Counted from the stretch's first letter, positions 29,781 through 40,388 are shown. The stretch: 64,000 nucleotides of DNA from Staphylococcus carnosus (GCF_900458435.1 NZ_UHCT01000001.1:1178001-1242000), one strand, 5' to 3'. Made by a program: numbers and translations. Notes: a model not told the origin generated them from the letters alone.

Positions 29781-30935
29781 TTAAAACCAGCTTGCTACTT
29801 GATTAGCATGTTTTAAATTTTTTGCTGAAATCTCTGCAGTTCTAGGAATCTCCATATAGTCTAAACGTTTATCATCCCACGTTGTTGGTAAATCAAGAGG
29901 GGAGTAATGTTGCCACTTTTCAACCCATTCTTTTGGCAAATCACCATGCTGGATAGGTTGATCCATTAAACTTAAAAACACATGACTCCATGCTCTTGGT
30001 ACAACACGCCAAATATTATAACCGCCGCCGCCAAACATCATAACTTTTCCATTTGTATAAGTATCTGCAAGAGATTTAATATAGTATGGTACTTCATAAA
30101 GTGCATCTAAAGTACAATTCATGTGTGTCAGCGGATCTAAATAATGGATATCGACTCCATGTACACTTAAAAGAATATCAGGTTGATATGATTTAACGAC
30201 AGGTGTCACTGTTTTTTTAAAACATTCTACAAAAGAGGCGTCTTCTGTATAAGGCTCAAGTGGCACATTTACAGAATAACTAAACCCTTGTTCTTTACCT
30301 CGTTCTGTATAATGGCCTGACCCTGGAAATAAAAATTTTCCGGTTTCATGTATTGAGTAATTGAGAATATCATTATCAGTATAAAAACTCCATTGCACGC
30401 CATCCCCATGATGTGCATCTGTATCTATGACCATTACGCGTAAACCATATTTTTTGGAGAGATACTTTGCAGTAATAGCTACATCGTTATATATACAAAA
30501 TCCATTTGCTCTACCTGGTAAAGCATGATGTAATCCTCCGCCTAAATGACAGCCATTTTGTAATTCATCATTCACAATCATATCAGCAAGTTTCAACGCA
30601 CCCCCAACAATGCGTGCACTATGCTGATGCATATGTTTGAATTGTGAAGTGTCTTCATCAGCTAAACCGTATTTTTTAGCTTCAGAAGGACTTAATATCC
30701 CATGAGAAGCATGCTTAATCGCATTAACATAGTCATAGGAGTGAATTAGTGTCAATTCGTCATCTGTAGCAATACGCGGTGTTATAATTTGGTCTGGTGT
30801 TAATAAACCAGCATCGATTAATAATTCCGTAGTTAGTTTCAGTCTCATCTGGTTAAAAGGATGATCATTACTAAACCGATATTGCATAAGTTGATTGGAA
30901 TAGACATACCCCGTTTGTTTGTTTTTTTGACTCAT
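29781..30935 (-). CDS. acuC: acetoin utilization protein AcuC, class I-type deacetylase
   Basis: 384 aa of the histone-deacetylase fold. The zinc/charge-relay motif DTDAHHGDGVQWSFY and the earlier GGGLHHALPGRANGFC are complete, and the C-terminal MFGGGGYN loop is present. In B. subtilis AcuC removes the acetyl group that AcuA places on acetyl-CoA synthetase, switching AcsA back on. It is read leftwards, 12 bases after acuA. Confidence 0.93.
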   Translation of the reverse strand: MSQKNKQTGYVYSNQLMQYRFSNDHPFNQMRLKLTTELLIDAGLLTPDQIITPRIATDDELTLIHSYDYVNAIKHASHGILSPSEAKKYGLADEDTSQFKHMHQHSARIVGGALKLADMIVNDELQNGCHLGGGLHHALPGRANGFCIYNDVAITAKYLSKKYGLRVMVIDTDAHHGDGVQWSFYTDNDILNYSIHETGKFLFPGSGHYTERGKEQGFSYSVNVPLEPYTEDASFVECFKKTVTPVVKSYQPDILLSVHGVDIHYLDPLTHMNCTLDALYEVPYYIKSLADTYTNGKVMMFGGGGYNIWRVVPRAWSHVFLSLMDQPIQHGDLPKEWVEKWQHYSPLDLPTTWDDKRLDYMEIPRTAEISAKNLKHANQVASWF

Positions 30936-30947
30936 AAAATCTCCCCT

Positions 30948-31580
30948 TTAGTAGAAAAATCGGTTCATAAAACGTACATCATCGAAAGCTTTTATCTGAT
31001 CTAAACTAATACGCGAACCGATTCTTGCCATCAAACAATTAGCTGGGTGACCTGTAATTTCAGGATCATCCGTAGCAAAAATCTCTAATCCTCCTTGTGC
31101 CATTAGATTTTGCATTAATTTTTTATATTCATAAACGTCTAGTTTTGAATTTTTCAAGTCCCAATGCCAATAATACTCAGTTGTTAAAATAATATAGTCT
31201 TCAAACTCATCTTCACTTAAACTTTGTTTAATTAATTCACTGCCAAGTCCAGTACCACGATAAGGAAGTGCTACCTCAATGGCTCCGAGTTCAACTAAGT
31301 AGGGTAAATTACCCGTAGACCAACGCTCAAGAGGGTCTGGATAATGATAAGTAACATAACCTACAATCTTATTATCTTTGCGCAATACGTAGATACGACC
31401 TTCAGGTAATTCACTAATTTCTTGAATCGCTTCAAATTGTTCAATAGGCTTCCTGAAAGCATCAAGACCATCATCGTAACTCATAGTTTCAAGTTTTTCT
31501 CGCGGTACTGGACCTTCAATGACATATTGTTGACCATCGCGTGTATATTCTTGCTTTACATATGTTTTGATATGTTCCAT
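30948..31580 (-). CDS. acuA: AcuA, acetyltransferase of acetyl-CoA synthetase
   Basis: GNAT acetyltransferase of 210 aa, the same length as B. subtilis AcuA, which acetylates and inactivates AcsA. The acetyl-CoA loop lies around ALPYRGTGLGSELIKQSL. I start it at 31580 (MEHIKTY) because AAAAGGAAGTGG lies just upstream; the 11-residue longer reading has no ribosome site. It is transcribed away from acsA, with acuC next. The acuB gene that separates acuA and acuC in B. subtilis is absent. Confidence 0.92.
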   Translation of the reverse strand: MEHIKTYVKQEYTRDGQQYVIEGPVPREKLETMSYDDGLDAFRKPIEQFEAIQEISELPEGRIYVLRKDNKIVGYVTYHYPDPLERWSTGNLPYLVELGAIEVALPYRGTGLGSELIKQSLSEDEFEDYIILTTEYYWHWDLKNSKLDVYEYKKLMQNLMAQGGLEIFATDDPEITGHPANCLMARIGSRISLDQIKAFDDVRFMNRFFY

Positions 31581-31742
31581 ATATCGCCACTTCCTTTTAA
31601 ATATTAAAAACACAAATAGACGATTACATTCTCTTTGATTTACTTAAAGCTTAACTATTCATTCTATCTTCGTGTATTTATTACTATTATAATGTTTTTT
31701 ACACGCAATTAACACAAAAATCAGAATTATCATAATTATATT

Positions 31743-31771
31743 TTGAATGTTGGCTTATGTTTTTGTATAAT
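31743..31771 (+). promoter_or_regulatory. sigma-A promoter of acsA
   Basis: TTGAAT (31743-31748), 17-base spacer, TATAAT (31766-31771). Confidence 0.8.
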
Positions 31772-31778
31772 AGCCATA

Positions 31779-31792
31779 TGAAAACGATTTCA
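31779..31792 (+). promoter_or_regulatory. perfect cre operator at acsA
   Basis: TGAAAACGATTTCA matches every position of the cre consensus TGWAANCGNTNWCA. It starts seven bases after the -10, at the expected transcription start, so CcpA bound here should block acsA on rich carbon sources. Confidence 0.88.
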
Positions 31793-31811
31793 AACGAAGG
31801 GGGCAATTCAA

Positions 31812-33524
31812 ATGAAAGTCGATGTATACAAAGGGGGAGAAGGTAATTTTAACCTTCAAGATTACGAAGAAACATACAAGAACTTTGATTGGAAAGAGGT
31901 AGAAAAAGCATTTTCTTGGTACGATACTGGAAAAGTCAATATGGCTTATGAATGTATCGACCGTCATGTAGATGATGGTAAAGGCGATAAAACTGCATTG
32001 AATTATAAAGATGCTGAACGTCAGGAAAGTTATACATTTAAGGAAATGCAAGAATACTCAAATAAAGCAGCCAATGTTTTGAAAGATAAAGCAAATGTAG
32101 AAAAAGGTGACCGTGTATTTATCTTTATGCCAAGAACACCTGAATTATACTTTGCATTATTTGGTATCTTAAAAATTGGTGCAATTGTTGGACCATTGTT
32201 TGAAGCATTTATGGAAAAAGCAGTGGCAGATCGTTTGGAAAATAGCGATGCTAAAGTTATTGTAACAACAAAAGACTTATTAGATCGTATTCCGCAAGAC
32301 AAACTGCCTAATTTAGAAACAATCGTTGTTGTAGATGATGACGAAGTTGATGATAAATATGTAGATTTCAAAAAAGATCTTAAAGAGGCTAGTGATCAAT
32401 TTGATATTGAATGGCTAGATAGAGAAGATGGTTTGATTCTTCACTATACTTCAGGCTCTACTGGACAACCTAAAGGCGTATTACATGTACAAGACGCTAT
32501 GATTTTACAATATATCTCAGGTAAATATGTATTAGATTTACAAGAAGATGATATTTATTGGTGTACTGCCGATCCGGGTTGGGTTACAGGAACATCATAC
32601 GGTATTTTTGCGCCATGGTTGAATGGCGTAACAAACTGTATTGCTGGAGGCAGATTCTCTCCAGAAGCTTGGTATGGCATGATTGAAGAATTCAAAGTAA
32701 CTGTTTGGTATACAGCGCCTACAGCATTACGAATGTTGATGAGTGCCGGTGACGATGTTGTTAAGAAATACGACTTATCTTCATTACGTGAAGTTTTATC
32801 TGTAGGTGAACCGCTTAACCCAGAAGTTATTAAATGGGCAAAAGAAGTACTTGGTCACACTGTATTAGATACTTGGTGGATGACTGAAACGGGCGGTCAT
32901 ATGATTGTGAATTATCCTTCTATGGATGTCAAACTTGGCTCAATGGGTAAACCATTACCAGGAATTGAAGCTGCTATTGTTGATGACCAAGGTAACGAAT
33001 TACCGCCAAACCGCATGGGTAATTTGGCGATTAAAAAAGGTTGGCCGTCAATGATGCGTAAAATTTGGAAAAACCCTGAAAAATATGATTCTTACTTCAT
33101 CGGTGACTGGTATGTTTCAGGAGATTCAGCATATCAAGATGAAGATGGTTATTTCTGGTTCCAAGGACGTGTTGATGATGTAATTATGACTGCAGGTGAA
33201 CGTGTAGGACCGTTCGAAGTGGAATCTAAATTAGTAGAACACCCTGCAGTATCAGAAGCTGGGGTTATCGGGAAACCTGACCCAGTACGCGGTGAAATCA
33301 TCAAAGCATTTGTGGCATTAAACCCAGGTTATGAACCAGATGATGAATTAAAAGAAGATATTCGACAATTTGTTAAAACTGGATTATCTGGACATGCTGC
33401 GCCTAGAGAAATTGAATTTAAAGATAAACTTCCAAAAACACGTTCAGGTAAAATTATGAGACGTGTACTTAAAGCTTGGGAATTAGATTTACCAGAAGGC
33501 GATTTAAGTACAATGGAAGATTAA
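31812..33524 (+). CDS. acsA: acetyl-CoA synthetase (AMP-forming)
   Basis: ANL-superfamily enzyme of 570 aa that converts acetate, ATP and CoA to acetyl-CoA. The P-loop-like YTSGSTGQPKGVLH, the TWWMTETGG motif and the C-terminal RSGKIMRR are present; K547 in that motif is the equivalent of the lysine acetylated by AcuA. The length matches B. subtilis AcsA. Divergent acuA-acuC and the adjacent ccpA form one regulatory neighbourhood. It should be repressed by CcpA through the perfect cre and tuned post-translationally by AcuA/AcuC. Confidence 0.96.
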   Translation: MKVDVYKGGEGNFNLQDYEETYKNFDWKEVEKAFSWYDTGKVNMAYECIDRHVDDGKGDKTALNYKDAERQESYTFKEMQEYSNKAANVLKDKANVEKGDRVFIFMPRTPELYFALFGILKIGAIVGPLFEAFMEKAVADRLENSDAKVIVTTKDLLDRIPQDKLPNLETIVVVDDDEVDDKYVDFKKDLKEASDQFDIEWLDREDGLILHYTSGSTGQPKGVLHVQDAMILQYISGKYVLDLQEDDIYWCTADPGWVTGTSYGIFAPWLNGVTNCIAGGRFSPEAWYGMIEEFKVTVWYTAPTALRMLMSAGDDVVKKYDLSSLREVLSVGEPLNPEVIKWAKEVLGHTVLDTWWMTETGGHMIVNYPSMDVKLGSMGKPLPGIEAAIVDDQGNELPPNRMGNLAIKKGWPSMMRKIWKNPEKYDSYFIGDWYVSGDSAYQDEDGYFWFQGRVDDVIMTAGERVGPFEVESKLVEHPAVSEAGVIGKPDPVRGEIIKAFVALNPGYEPDDELKEDIRQFVKTGLSGHAAPREIEFKDKLPKTRSGKIMRRVLKAWELDLPEGDLSTMED

Positions 33525-33542
33525 ATAGTCATTACCAACTTT

Positions 33543-33575
33543 TAAGGGATAGGCTTTAAGCTTATCTCTTTTTTG
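33543..33575 (+). terminator. terminator of acsA
   Basis: AAGGGATAGGC / GCTTATCTCTT stem (with G-U pairs) followed by T5. Confidence 0.7.
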
Positions 33576-33590
33576 AATGCGCTAATTCCA

Positions 33591-33604
33591 AGAAAGCGCT
33601 TGCA
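33591..33604 (+). promoter_or_regulatory. cre-like site upstream of a candidate fhs promoter
   Basis: AGAAAGCGCTTGCA fits 10 of 12 fixed cre positions and contains the palindrome AAGCGCTT. It lies five bases before a possible -35 box. Confidence 0.45.
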
Positions 33605-33608
33605 TTTA

Positions 33609-33637
33609 TTGCCATAAAAATACAATAAAATTATTAT
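33609..33637 (+). promoter_or_regulatory. candidate fhs promoter
   Basis: TTGCCA (33609-33614), 17-base spacer, TATTAT (33632-33637). It would give a leader of about 270 nt before fhs. Confidence 0.45.
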
Positions 33638-33639
33638 AG

Positions 33640-33917
33640 AGTATTTTGAATGGAACTTTTACATTAAAAGAAAGAAAGCTAAAAAAATAATTGATGAATA
33701 TGTTCGACAATAAATATATAATTCGTTATTATTGAACATGTAAAAGCTTTTCCTACAGTTGAAACATTGCCTGTTAGCGAGATTTCATTTGAATCAGTGA
33801 ATTCTAACGCAACGGCTTTGTTATTGAGGGAAAAGGCGGTTGTGTTATTTATTAAAACCGTTCAACAGACAGTTGTCGATACTGTAACTTTATTACTTTA
33901 GTAAGGGGCTGAATGAA
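33640..33917 (+). other. long fhs leader region without a recognised gene
   Basis: Between the candidate promoter and fhs there are several short inverted repeats (GTTAG 33773-33777 with CTAAC 33804-33808; GGTT/AACC pairs about 33838-33860). I do not recognise a known riboswitch class, including THF, ZTP and SAM types, from its conserved cores. A 59-codon open stretch ends at 33901 but has no ribosome site. Confidence 0.4.
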
Positions 33918-35585
33918 TTGACTCATTTATCAGATTTAGACATAGCAAACCAAGCTACGATTAAACCAATTTCAGAAATTGCTGAAAAGATTGGTATTCC
34001 TGAAGATGCTTTAGAACAATATGGTCATTACAAAGCAAAAATAGACATCAATAAGCTGGATGACAAAGGAGATAGGGGTAAAGTCGTACTTGTTACTGCA
34101 ATGAGCCCGACACCAGCAGGTGAAGGTAAATCTACAGTAACAGTTGGTTTGGCCGATGCTTTCCATGAATTAGGAGAAAATGTCATGATGGCACTCCGTG
34201 AACCTGCTTTAGGTCCGGTATTCGGTATTAAAGGTGGCGCAACAGGCGGCGGTTACGCTCAAGTTTTGCCTATGGAAGATATTAACTTGCACTTTAATGG
34301 GGACTTCCATGCAATTACAACAGCAAATAATGCTTTAGCTGCATTTATTGATAACCATATCCACCAAGGTAATGAACTCGGTATTGATCAACGTCGTATT
34401 GAATGGAAACGTGTACTTGATATGAACGACCGTGAATTAAGAAAAGTAGTTGTCGGACTTGGCGGTCCTACACAAGGTGTACCAAGAGAAGATGGCTTCA
34501 ATATTACGGTAGCATCAGAAATTATGGCAATTCTTTGCTTAAGTACTGGATTAAAAGATTTGAAAGCAAGTATTGCAAATATCACTATTGGTTACACACG
34601 TGACCGTAAACCAGTGACAGTTGCAGATTTAAAAGTTGAGGGCGCGCTTGCTATGATCTTAAAAGATGCTATTAAACCTAACTTGGTACAATCAATCGAA
34701 GGTACTCCAGCATTAATTCATGGCGGACCATTTGCAAACATTGCACATGGATGTAACTCAATTATCGCAACTGAAACAGCACGTAAACTTGCTGATATTG
34801 TGGTAACAGAAGCAGGTTTCGGTTCAGATTTAGGTGCTGAAAAATTCATGAATATCAAAGCGCGTAAAGCAGGATTTGAGCCAAGTGCTGCTGTTGTTGT
34901 AGCGACAATTCGTGCTTTAAAAATGCACGGCGGTGTAGCAAAAGACGACTTGAAAGAAGAAAATGTTCAAGCTGTCAGAGATGGCTTAGCTAACTTAGAA
35001 CGTCATATCGAAAACATTCGTTCATTCGGTGTTGAACCAGTTGTCGCATTAAACGCATTTGTTTCAGATACTGAAGCTGAAGAACAAGTCGTTGAAGATT
35101 GGGCTAAAGAACATGGCGTACGTATCGCTTTAACAGAAGTGTGGGAAAAAGGCGGTAAAGGCGGCGTTGAATTAGCGAAACAAGTACAAGAAGTATTGAA
35201 TGAAAAACATGATTTCAAACATACTTATGATTTAGATTTACCAATCGAAGAAAAAATTGAGAAAGTTGTTACTAATATTTATGGCGGTAATAAAGTGACA
35301 TTTACAAGTGGAGCTTTAAAACAACTAAAACAAATTAAAGAAAACGGTTGGGATAATTATCCGGTATGTATGGCTAAAACACAATATTCATTTACTGATG
35401 ACAAAGATCGTTTAGGTGCACCAGATGACTTTGAAATTACAATCAGAGAATTGCAACCTAAAACAGGCGCAGGTTTCATTGTTGCATTAACTGGTGCAAT
35501 TATGACAATGCCTGGTTTACCTAAAAAACCAGCTGCACTTAATATGGATGTCACTGAAGATGGACATGCTAAAGGTTTATTCTAA
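33918..35585 (+). CDS. fhs: formate--tetrahydrofolate ligase
   Basis: Cytosolic ligase of 555 aa that charges THF with formate to give 10-formyl-THF for purine and fMet synthesis. The P-loop [16 protein letters not shown], the [20 protein letters not shown] stretch and the late [13 protein letters not shown] are complete. The start is a rare TTG at 33918, behind AAGGGG (33902-33907); the ATG at 33914 leads at once to a stop. A long terminator is shared with sgtA. Confidence 0.96.
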   Translation: MTHLSDLDIANQATIKPISEIAEKIGIPEDALEQYGHYKAKIDINKLDDKGDRGKVVLVTAMSPTPAGEGKSTVTVGLADAFHELGENVMMALREPALGPVFGIKGGATGGGYAQVLPMEDINLHFNGDFHAITTANNALAAFIDNHIHQGNELGIDQRRIEWKRVLDMNDRELRKVVVGLGGPTQGVPREDGFNITVASEIMAILCLSTGLKDLKASIANITIGYTRDRKPVTVADLKVEGALAMILKDAIKPNLVQSIEGTPALIHGGPFANIAHGCNSIIATETARKLADIVVTEAGFGSDLGAEKFMNIKARKAGFEPSAAVVVATIRALKMHGGVAKDDLKEENVQAVRDGLANLERHIENIRSFGVEPVVALNAFVSDTEAEEQVVEDWAKEHGVRIALTEVWEKGGKGGVELAKQVQEVLNEKHDFKHTYDLDLPIEEKIEKVVTNIYGGNKVTFTSGALKQLKQIKENGWDNYPVCMAKTQYSFTDDKDRLGAPDDFEITIRELQPKTGAGFIVALTGAIMTMPGLPKKPAALNMDVTEDGHAKGLF

Positions 35586-35597
35586 TTAAAATAAACT

Positions 35598-35655
35598 AAG
35601 ACCCTGATTGAAAGTGGAATTACATTTGTAATCCGCTTTTATCAGGGTCTTTTTG
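35598..35655. terminator. long bidirectional terminator of fhs and sgtA
   Basis: AAGACCCTGAT (35598-35608) pairs with ATCAGGGTCTT (35641-35651), with an inner AAAGTGG...CCGCTTT stem. It ends in T5 and runs into the sgtA stop region. Confidence 0.82.
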
Positions 35656-36547
35656 TCATTAAATGCGTTTTTATATCAAATTTCTCTGCTTGATGAAATT
35701 CTTTGTCGCTGATTTCTCCTTCTACTTTCATACGCCATAATACGTAATGTTGTCTTTTTAAACTGATTTGTAAATCAGTATCTTTTTTTAATGTACCATC
35801 TTCGTTATAAGGTGTATATGTGTAGGGACTTTGAACCAGTCCAATAAGATAAGCAGCTTCTGGTAAATTCACATCACTCGGTGGTTTGCCGAAAAGGCTG
35901 TATGAAGCGGATGAAATACCTGTAATATTATCTCCATTATAATCTCGACCGAAAGGCACGATGTTTAAATAGATATACATAATTTCTTCTTTTGACATAA
36001 TACGTTCGAGCTTCATTGCTAATACAATTTCGTTAGCTTTGCGATTGTAAGTTTTTTCGTTATTCAAGACTTGATTTTTAATCACTTGCTGTGTAATTGT
36101 GCTGCCGCCTGAAGATGCTTCTGTGTTGAAGATATCTTGAAATATAGCTCGCAATAATGCTTTAGGTAAAATGCCATCGTGCTTATAATATAGTGAATCC
36201 TCAGACGCAACCAAAGCTTTAGGAATCACAGCATTGACGCTTTTAGGACCTACAAGTAATGGATTTAATGAATCATCATATTGCTTTAAGAAATCTTTTT
36301 GCTTATAGTTAATTTGTTCATCACCTGGAACACGTAGAACGTGAGCACGTAATTGTGCATTTGTTATATTTTCAGAGTTTGCTGTCATACTCATGAAAAA
36401 GCCTAATAATAAGCCGGCTGATAAACTAATAACAAGCAAGATGATGACAAATATAGTCACAAAGAAATATTTTATTCTCTTATACCAAAGTTCAAACAAT
36501 TTGAGAGCTTTGGTAGTATCAGAATGGCTAGGTTGTGGTGTGCTCAT
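35642..36547 (-). CDS. sgtA: monofunctional peptidoglycan glycosyltransferase
   Basis: GT51 transglycosylase of 301 aa with a short cytosolic head, one transmembrane helix (about residues 28-53) and an outer catalytic domain but no transpeptidase domain. The catalytic ASEDSLYYKHDG and the GGSTITQQVIKNQVL motif are intact. It polymerises lipid II into glycan strands. S. aureus has two such enzymes, SgtA and Mgt; the location next to tyrS favours SgtA, which is inference. An AGGTCA-type ribosome site precedes the ATG. Confidence 0.85.
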   Translation of the reverse strand: MSTPQPSHSDTTKALKLFELWYKRIKYFFVTIFVIILLVISLSAGLLLGFFMSMTANSENITNAQLRAHVLRVPGDEQINYKQKDFLKQYDDSLNPLLVGPKSVNAVIPKALVASEDSLYYKHDGILPKALLRAIFQDIFNTEASSGGSTITQQVIKNQVLNNEKTYNRKANEIVLAMKLERIMSKEEIMYIYLNIVPFGRDYNGDNITGISSASYSLFGKPPSDVNLPEAAYLIGLVQSPYTYTPYNEDGTLKKDTDLQISLKRQHYVLWRMKVEGEISDKEFHQAEKFDIKTHLMTKRP

Positions 36548-36593
36548 GATTGACCTCCAATATTAAAGTTAGTATATCATAATCCAATTGAAG

Positions 36594-36622
36594 TTGACTT
36601 TTAATAAGCTGTTACTTATACT
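36594..36622 (+). promoter_or_regulatory. sigma-A promoter of tyrS
   Basis: TTGACT (36594-36599), 17-base spacer, TATACT (36617-36622). Confidence 0.8.
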
Positions 36623-36629
36623 TGAATTA

Positions 36630-36862
36630 AAATTATATGTTTTGGATAAGGAAAAGTAACTGATTTAGCTGTTTTCAGAGAGTTAGTGGGTGCTGTGAAC
36701 TAACAATAGCGAATGAGCGAATACACCTGGTGCCTTATGATTCATAAGTATCCGACGTTTGATTTAATGAACGTATCATTAAGTAGAGAAACCTTAAGTA
36801 TGGTGGTACCGTGCATGTTATGCGCCCTTACAGTAATTGAACTGTAAGGGTTTTTTATTTTT
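36630..36862 (+). ncRNA. T-box leader of tyrS (Tyr, specifier UAC)
   Basis: T-box riboswitch for uncharged tRNA-Tyr. The stem I AGAGAG box is near 36677 and the specifier loop reads GAA-TAC-A with TAC at 36722-36724. The T-box sequence GGTGGTACCGTG is at 36802-36813. The terminator is perfect: arms 36825-36834 and 36841-36850, then T6. The antiterminator uses the CCCTTA side of the same stem. Confidence 0.95.
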
Positions 36863-36882
36863 CAAAAATCCAAAAGATATAA

Positions 36883-38184
<1,302 letters not shown>

Positions 38185-38199
38185 CTGAAAAACAAAAGG

Positions 38200-38245
38200 G
38201 GCTCTGGATTCTGATTTTTATATCAGGTTATCCAGAGCCTTTTTA
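38200..38245. terminator. terminator between tyrS and htrA
   Basis: GGCTCTGGAT (38200-38209) pairs with ATCCAGAGCC (38230-38239), then T5; the minus exit is T-rich too. Confidence 0.85.
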
Positions 38246-38253
38246 ATACCATA

Positions 38254-39444
38254 TTATTTTTTACCAAGTGTTACAGTAACTTCTTTTTCTTTACCATCAC
38301 GTATAATAGTGAGTTTCATTGTATCGCCCGGCTTTTTATTTGCATATAGGTATGAGCGTAAAGCTGCATCATCTTTGATTGCTTTGCCGTCAGCTTTAAT
38401 GATAATATCACCTTTTTTAATAGCATCTTGATGGGAAACTTTTGCAACATAAACACCATCAGTACGATCAGTGTGCAAGTCGTTTTTATAGCGGTCTGGT
38501 ATATCGCTTAAATTAATTAAGCCTAAACCAATTGATGGTCTTTCAACTTTGCCGTGTTTGACAAGTTGTTCAATTGTTATTTTCACTTCATTACTTGGGA
38601 TAGCAAAACCGATACCTTCTACTTGATCACTAGAAATTTTCATAGAGTTGATACCAACTAAGTCGCCATTGATATTGACTAATGCGCCACCTGAGTTACC
38701 AGGATTGATTGCTGCATCTGTTTGTAATACATTAACTTTATTTGTTCCATCAGCAGTCTGAGTATCAATTGTACGTTCATTAGCAGAGATGATACCTGAT
38801 GTAACAGTGTTTGCAAACTCTAATCCAAGAGGATTACCAATTGCAAATACACTATCGCCAGTTTTAACTTTTGAAGAATCAGCAAAAGATATTGCTTTAG
38901 TACCAGGTGCATTATCAATTTTAAGTACAGCAATATCTGTTAAAGCATCTTTTCCTATAAGACGCGCTTTAACTTGTTTAGAGTCATGAAGCTGTACTTT
39001 AATTTCACTTGCACCGTCTACTACATGATTATTTGTCACAATATAAGCGTCATTTCCAGATTTTTGGTAGATAACACCTGAACCGATTCCGACTTCCTGT
39101 GATTTGCCAGCACTGCCATTAAAGAAATCTTCTAGGCTCTGAGCCTTTTGCATATTAATTACACCAACTATAGATGGTGAAACATCATTCAGCATTTGGT
39201 TAACCGTTTTATATTTATCGCTTTTACCATCTAAGACATTTCCGCCTTTACTTTGTGAGGATTCATTAACTTGAGATCCTTTGTTTGCTTGATCGGTTAT
39301 AATGCTGCCAATTTTAAATGCGCCAAGTACTAAAAGTGCACCGATAATACCAGAAAGTAAGGCAATTAAAACAACACGGAACCATGGGAATTTTTTTCTG
39401 GGTGGTGGGGTGTTCTCATTATTTTGATTATAATAATCTGTCAT
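38254..39444 (-). CDS. htrA: HtrA-like membrane serine protease with PDZ domain
   Basis: 396 aa: Pro/Asn-rich cytosolic head, one transmembrane helix (about 23-46), trypsin-like protease domain and one C-terminal PDZ domain (about 300-390). The triad is complete: His140 in TNNHVVDG, Asp170 in ALTDIAVL and Ser251 in NPGNSGGAL. It is an outward-facing quality-control protease. S. aureus has two such genes; the position beside tyrS and the short length fit HtrA1, not the longer HtrA2. Confidence 0.92.
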   Translation of the reverse strand: MTDYYNQNNENTPPPRKKFPWFRVVLIALLSGIIGALLVLGAFKIGSIITDQANKGSQVNESSQSKGGNVLDGKSDKYKTVNQMLNDVSPSIVGVINMQKAQSLEDFFNGSAGKSQEVGIGSGVIYQKSGNDAYIVTNNHVVDGASEIKVQLHDSKQVKARLIGKDALTDIAVLKIDNAPGTKAISFADSSKVKTGDSVFAIGNPLGLEFANTVTSGIISANERTIDTQTADGTNKVNVLQTDAAINPGNSGGALVNINGDLVGINSMKISSDQVEGIGFAIPSNEVKITIEQLVKHGKVERPSIGLGLINLSDIPDRYKNDLHTDRTDGVYVAKVSHQDAIKKGDIIIKADGKAIKDDAALRSYLYANKKPGDTMKLTIIRDGKEKEVTVTLGKK

Positions 39445-39648
39445 TTTATACCTCCGTTTATTATTCTTATTTATATTATCTAATGATTTAAAGTCTATTT
39501 CCAGTATTTTGATAATAATTTAAACGAATTAGTGTATTTTCATTTAATAAAACTAGGAAAGAAAGGAAAGGTTTATAAATTATCTTGTTGTCCTGAAGGC
39601 ATAATGATAAAATTTGAGTAGCAAACATTCAATATAGTAGGTGACAAA

Positions 39649-40257
39649 ATGTACAAATTTATCAGCAGCATTCTGTATTGGTTATTAGTCAAAAAGTGTA
39701 AATCACTCAAAGTTCATGGGAAAAAGAATGTACCGCAATTACATCGTTATGTGGTGACTTGTAATCATGAAAGTTATAATGAAGTGATTATGCTAGGAAT
39801 GGCTTTATACCCAAATCAAATTCATTACATGGCTAAAAAAGAACTTTTTAACAATAAATTTTTTGGTAGTTTTTTGAAGTCTCTTAATGCTTTTCCAGTA
39901 GATCGTGAAAATCCAGGACCAAGCACAATTAAAACACCAGTTAATTTACTGAAAAAGAACAAAACAATTGGTATGTTTCCTGCTGGTCATAGAACAACAG
40001 AAGAAACACCTTTAAAACGCGGTGCTGCAACGATTGCAATGCTAGCTAAAGTACCGATTGTTCCAGCAGCATATGTAGGCCCGGATAAAATTATGGGATT
40101 GATTACAGGTAAAGCACATATCAAATTTGGTGAACCGATTGATACAGCAAATTTACCAGAGCATTTGAAAAAGCGTAATGAAAAAGTTGATTATATTACG
40201 CAAGAAGTAACAAAAAGAACTAGAGAATTACAAAAAGAATTAAATGAATTATTGTAA
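39649..40257 (+). CDS. plsC: 1-acyl-sn-glycerol-3-phosphate acyltransferase
   Basis: LPLAT-family enzyme of 202 aa that adds the second acyl chain to make phosphatidic acid. One hydrophobic segment lies near the N-terminus. The catalytic block reads NHESYNE, with His40 and Glu45: an HX4E in place of the usual HX4D. The substrate motif is FPAGHRT (109-115) rather than FPEGTRS. The stretch from QIHYMAKKEL to VDRENPGP is typical of Bacillales PlsC (YhdO), so I keep the assignment. Confidence 0.85.
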   Translation: MYKFISSILYWLLVKKCKSLKVHGKKNVPQLHRYVVTCNHESYNEVIMLGMALYPNQIHYMAKKELFNNKFFGSFLKSLNAFPVDRENPGPSTIKTPVNLLKKNKTIGMFPAGHRTTEETPLKRGAATIAMLAKVPIVPAAYVGPDKIMGLITGKAHIKFGEPIDTANLPEHLKKRNEKVDYITQEVTKRTRELQKELNELL

Positions 40258-40268
40258 TACGTAATTGA

Positions 40269-40337
40269 GATAGTGTTTTTGTATGATGTTGAACGATGAA
40301 TAATTTCAATAACATCAAAAAACACTATCTTTTTTTA
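40269..40337 (+). terminator. terminator of plsC
   Basis: Perfect 12-bp stem GATAGTGTTTTT (40269-40280) / AAAAACACTATC (40318-40329) plus an inner GATGTT/AACATC pair, then T7. Confidence 0.85.
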
Positions 40338-40345
40338 CTGTTTTA

Positions 40346-40359
40346 ATAAAACGTTTTCA
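40346..40359 (+). promoter_or_regulatory. cre-like site before nagE
   Basis: ATAAAACGTTTTCA has a perfect AAAACGTTTT palindromic core and fits 10 of 12 fixed cre positions. It lies 30 bases before the nagE start. Confidence 0.5.
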
Positions 40360-40388
40360 TACATAATAAATAGAAAAAGGTGAAGTGA

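Noticed and set aside
33722..33901. 59-codon open stretch in the fhs leader
   Set aside because: No ATG or ribosome site; the first possible start is a TTG at 33767. A stretch of this length is not improbable by chance in a gap of nearly 400 bases read in six frames.
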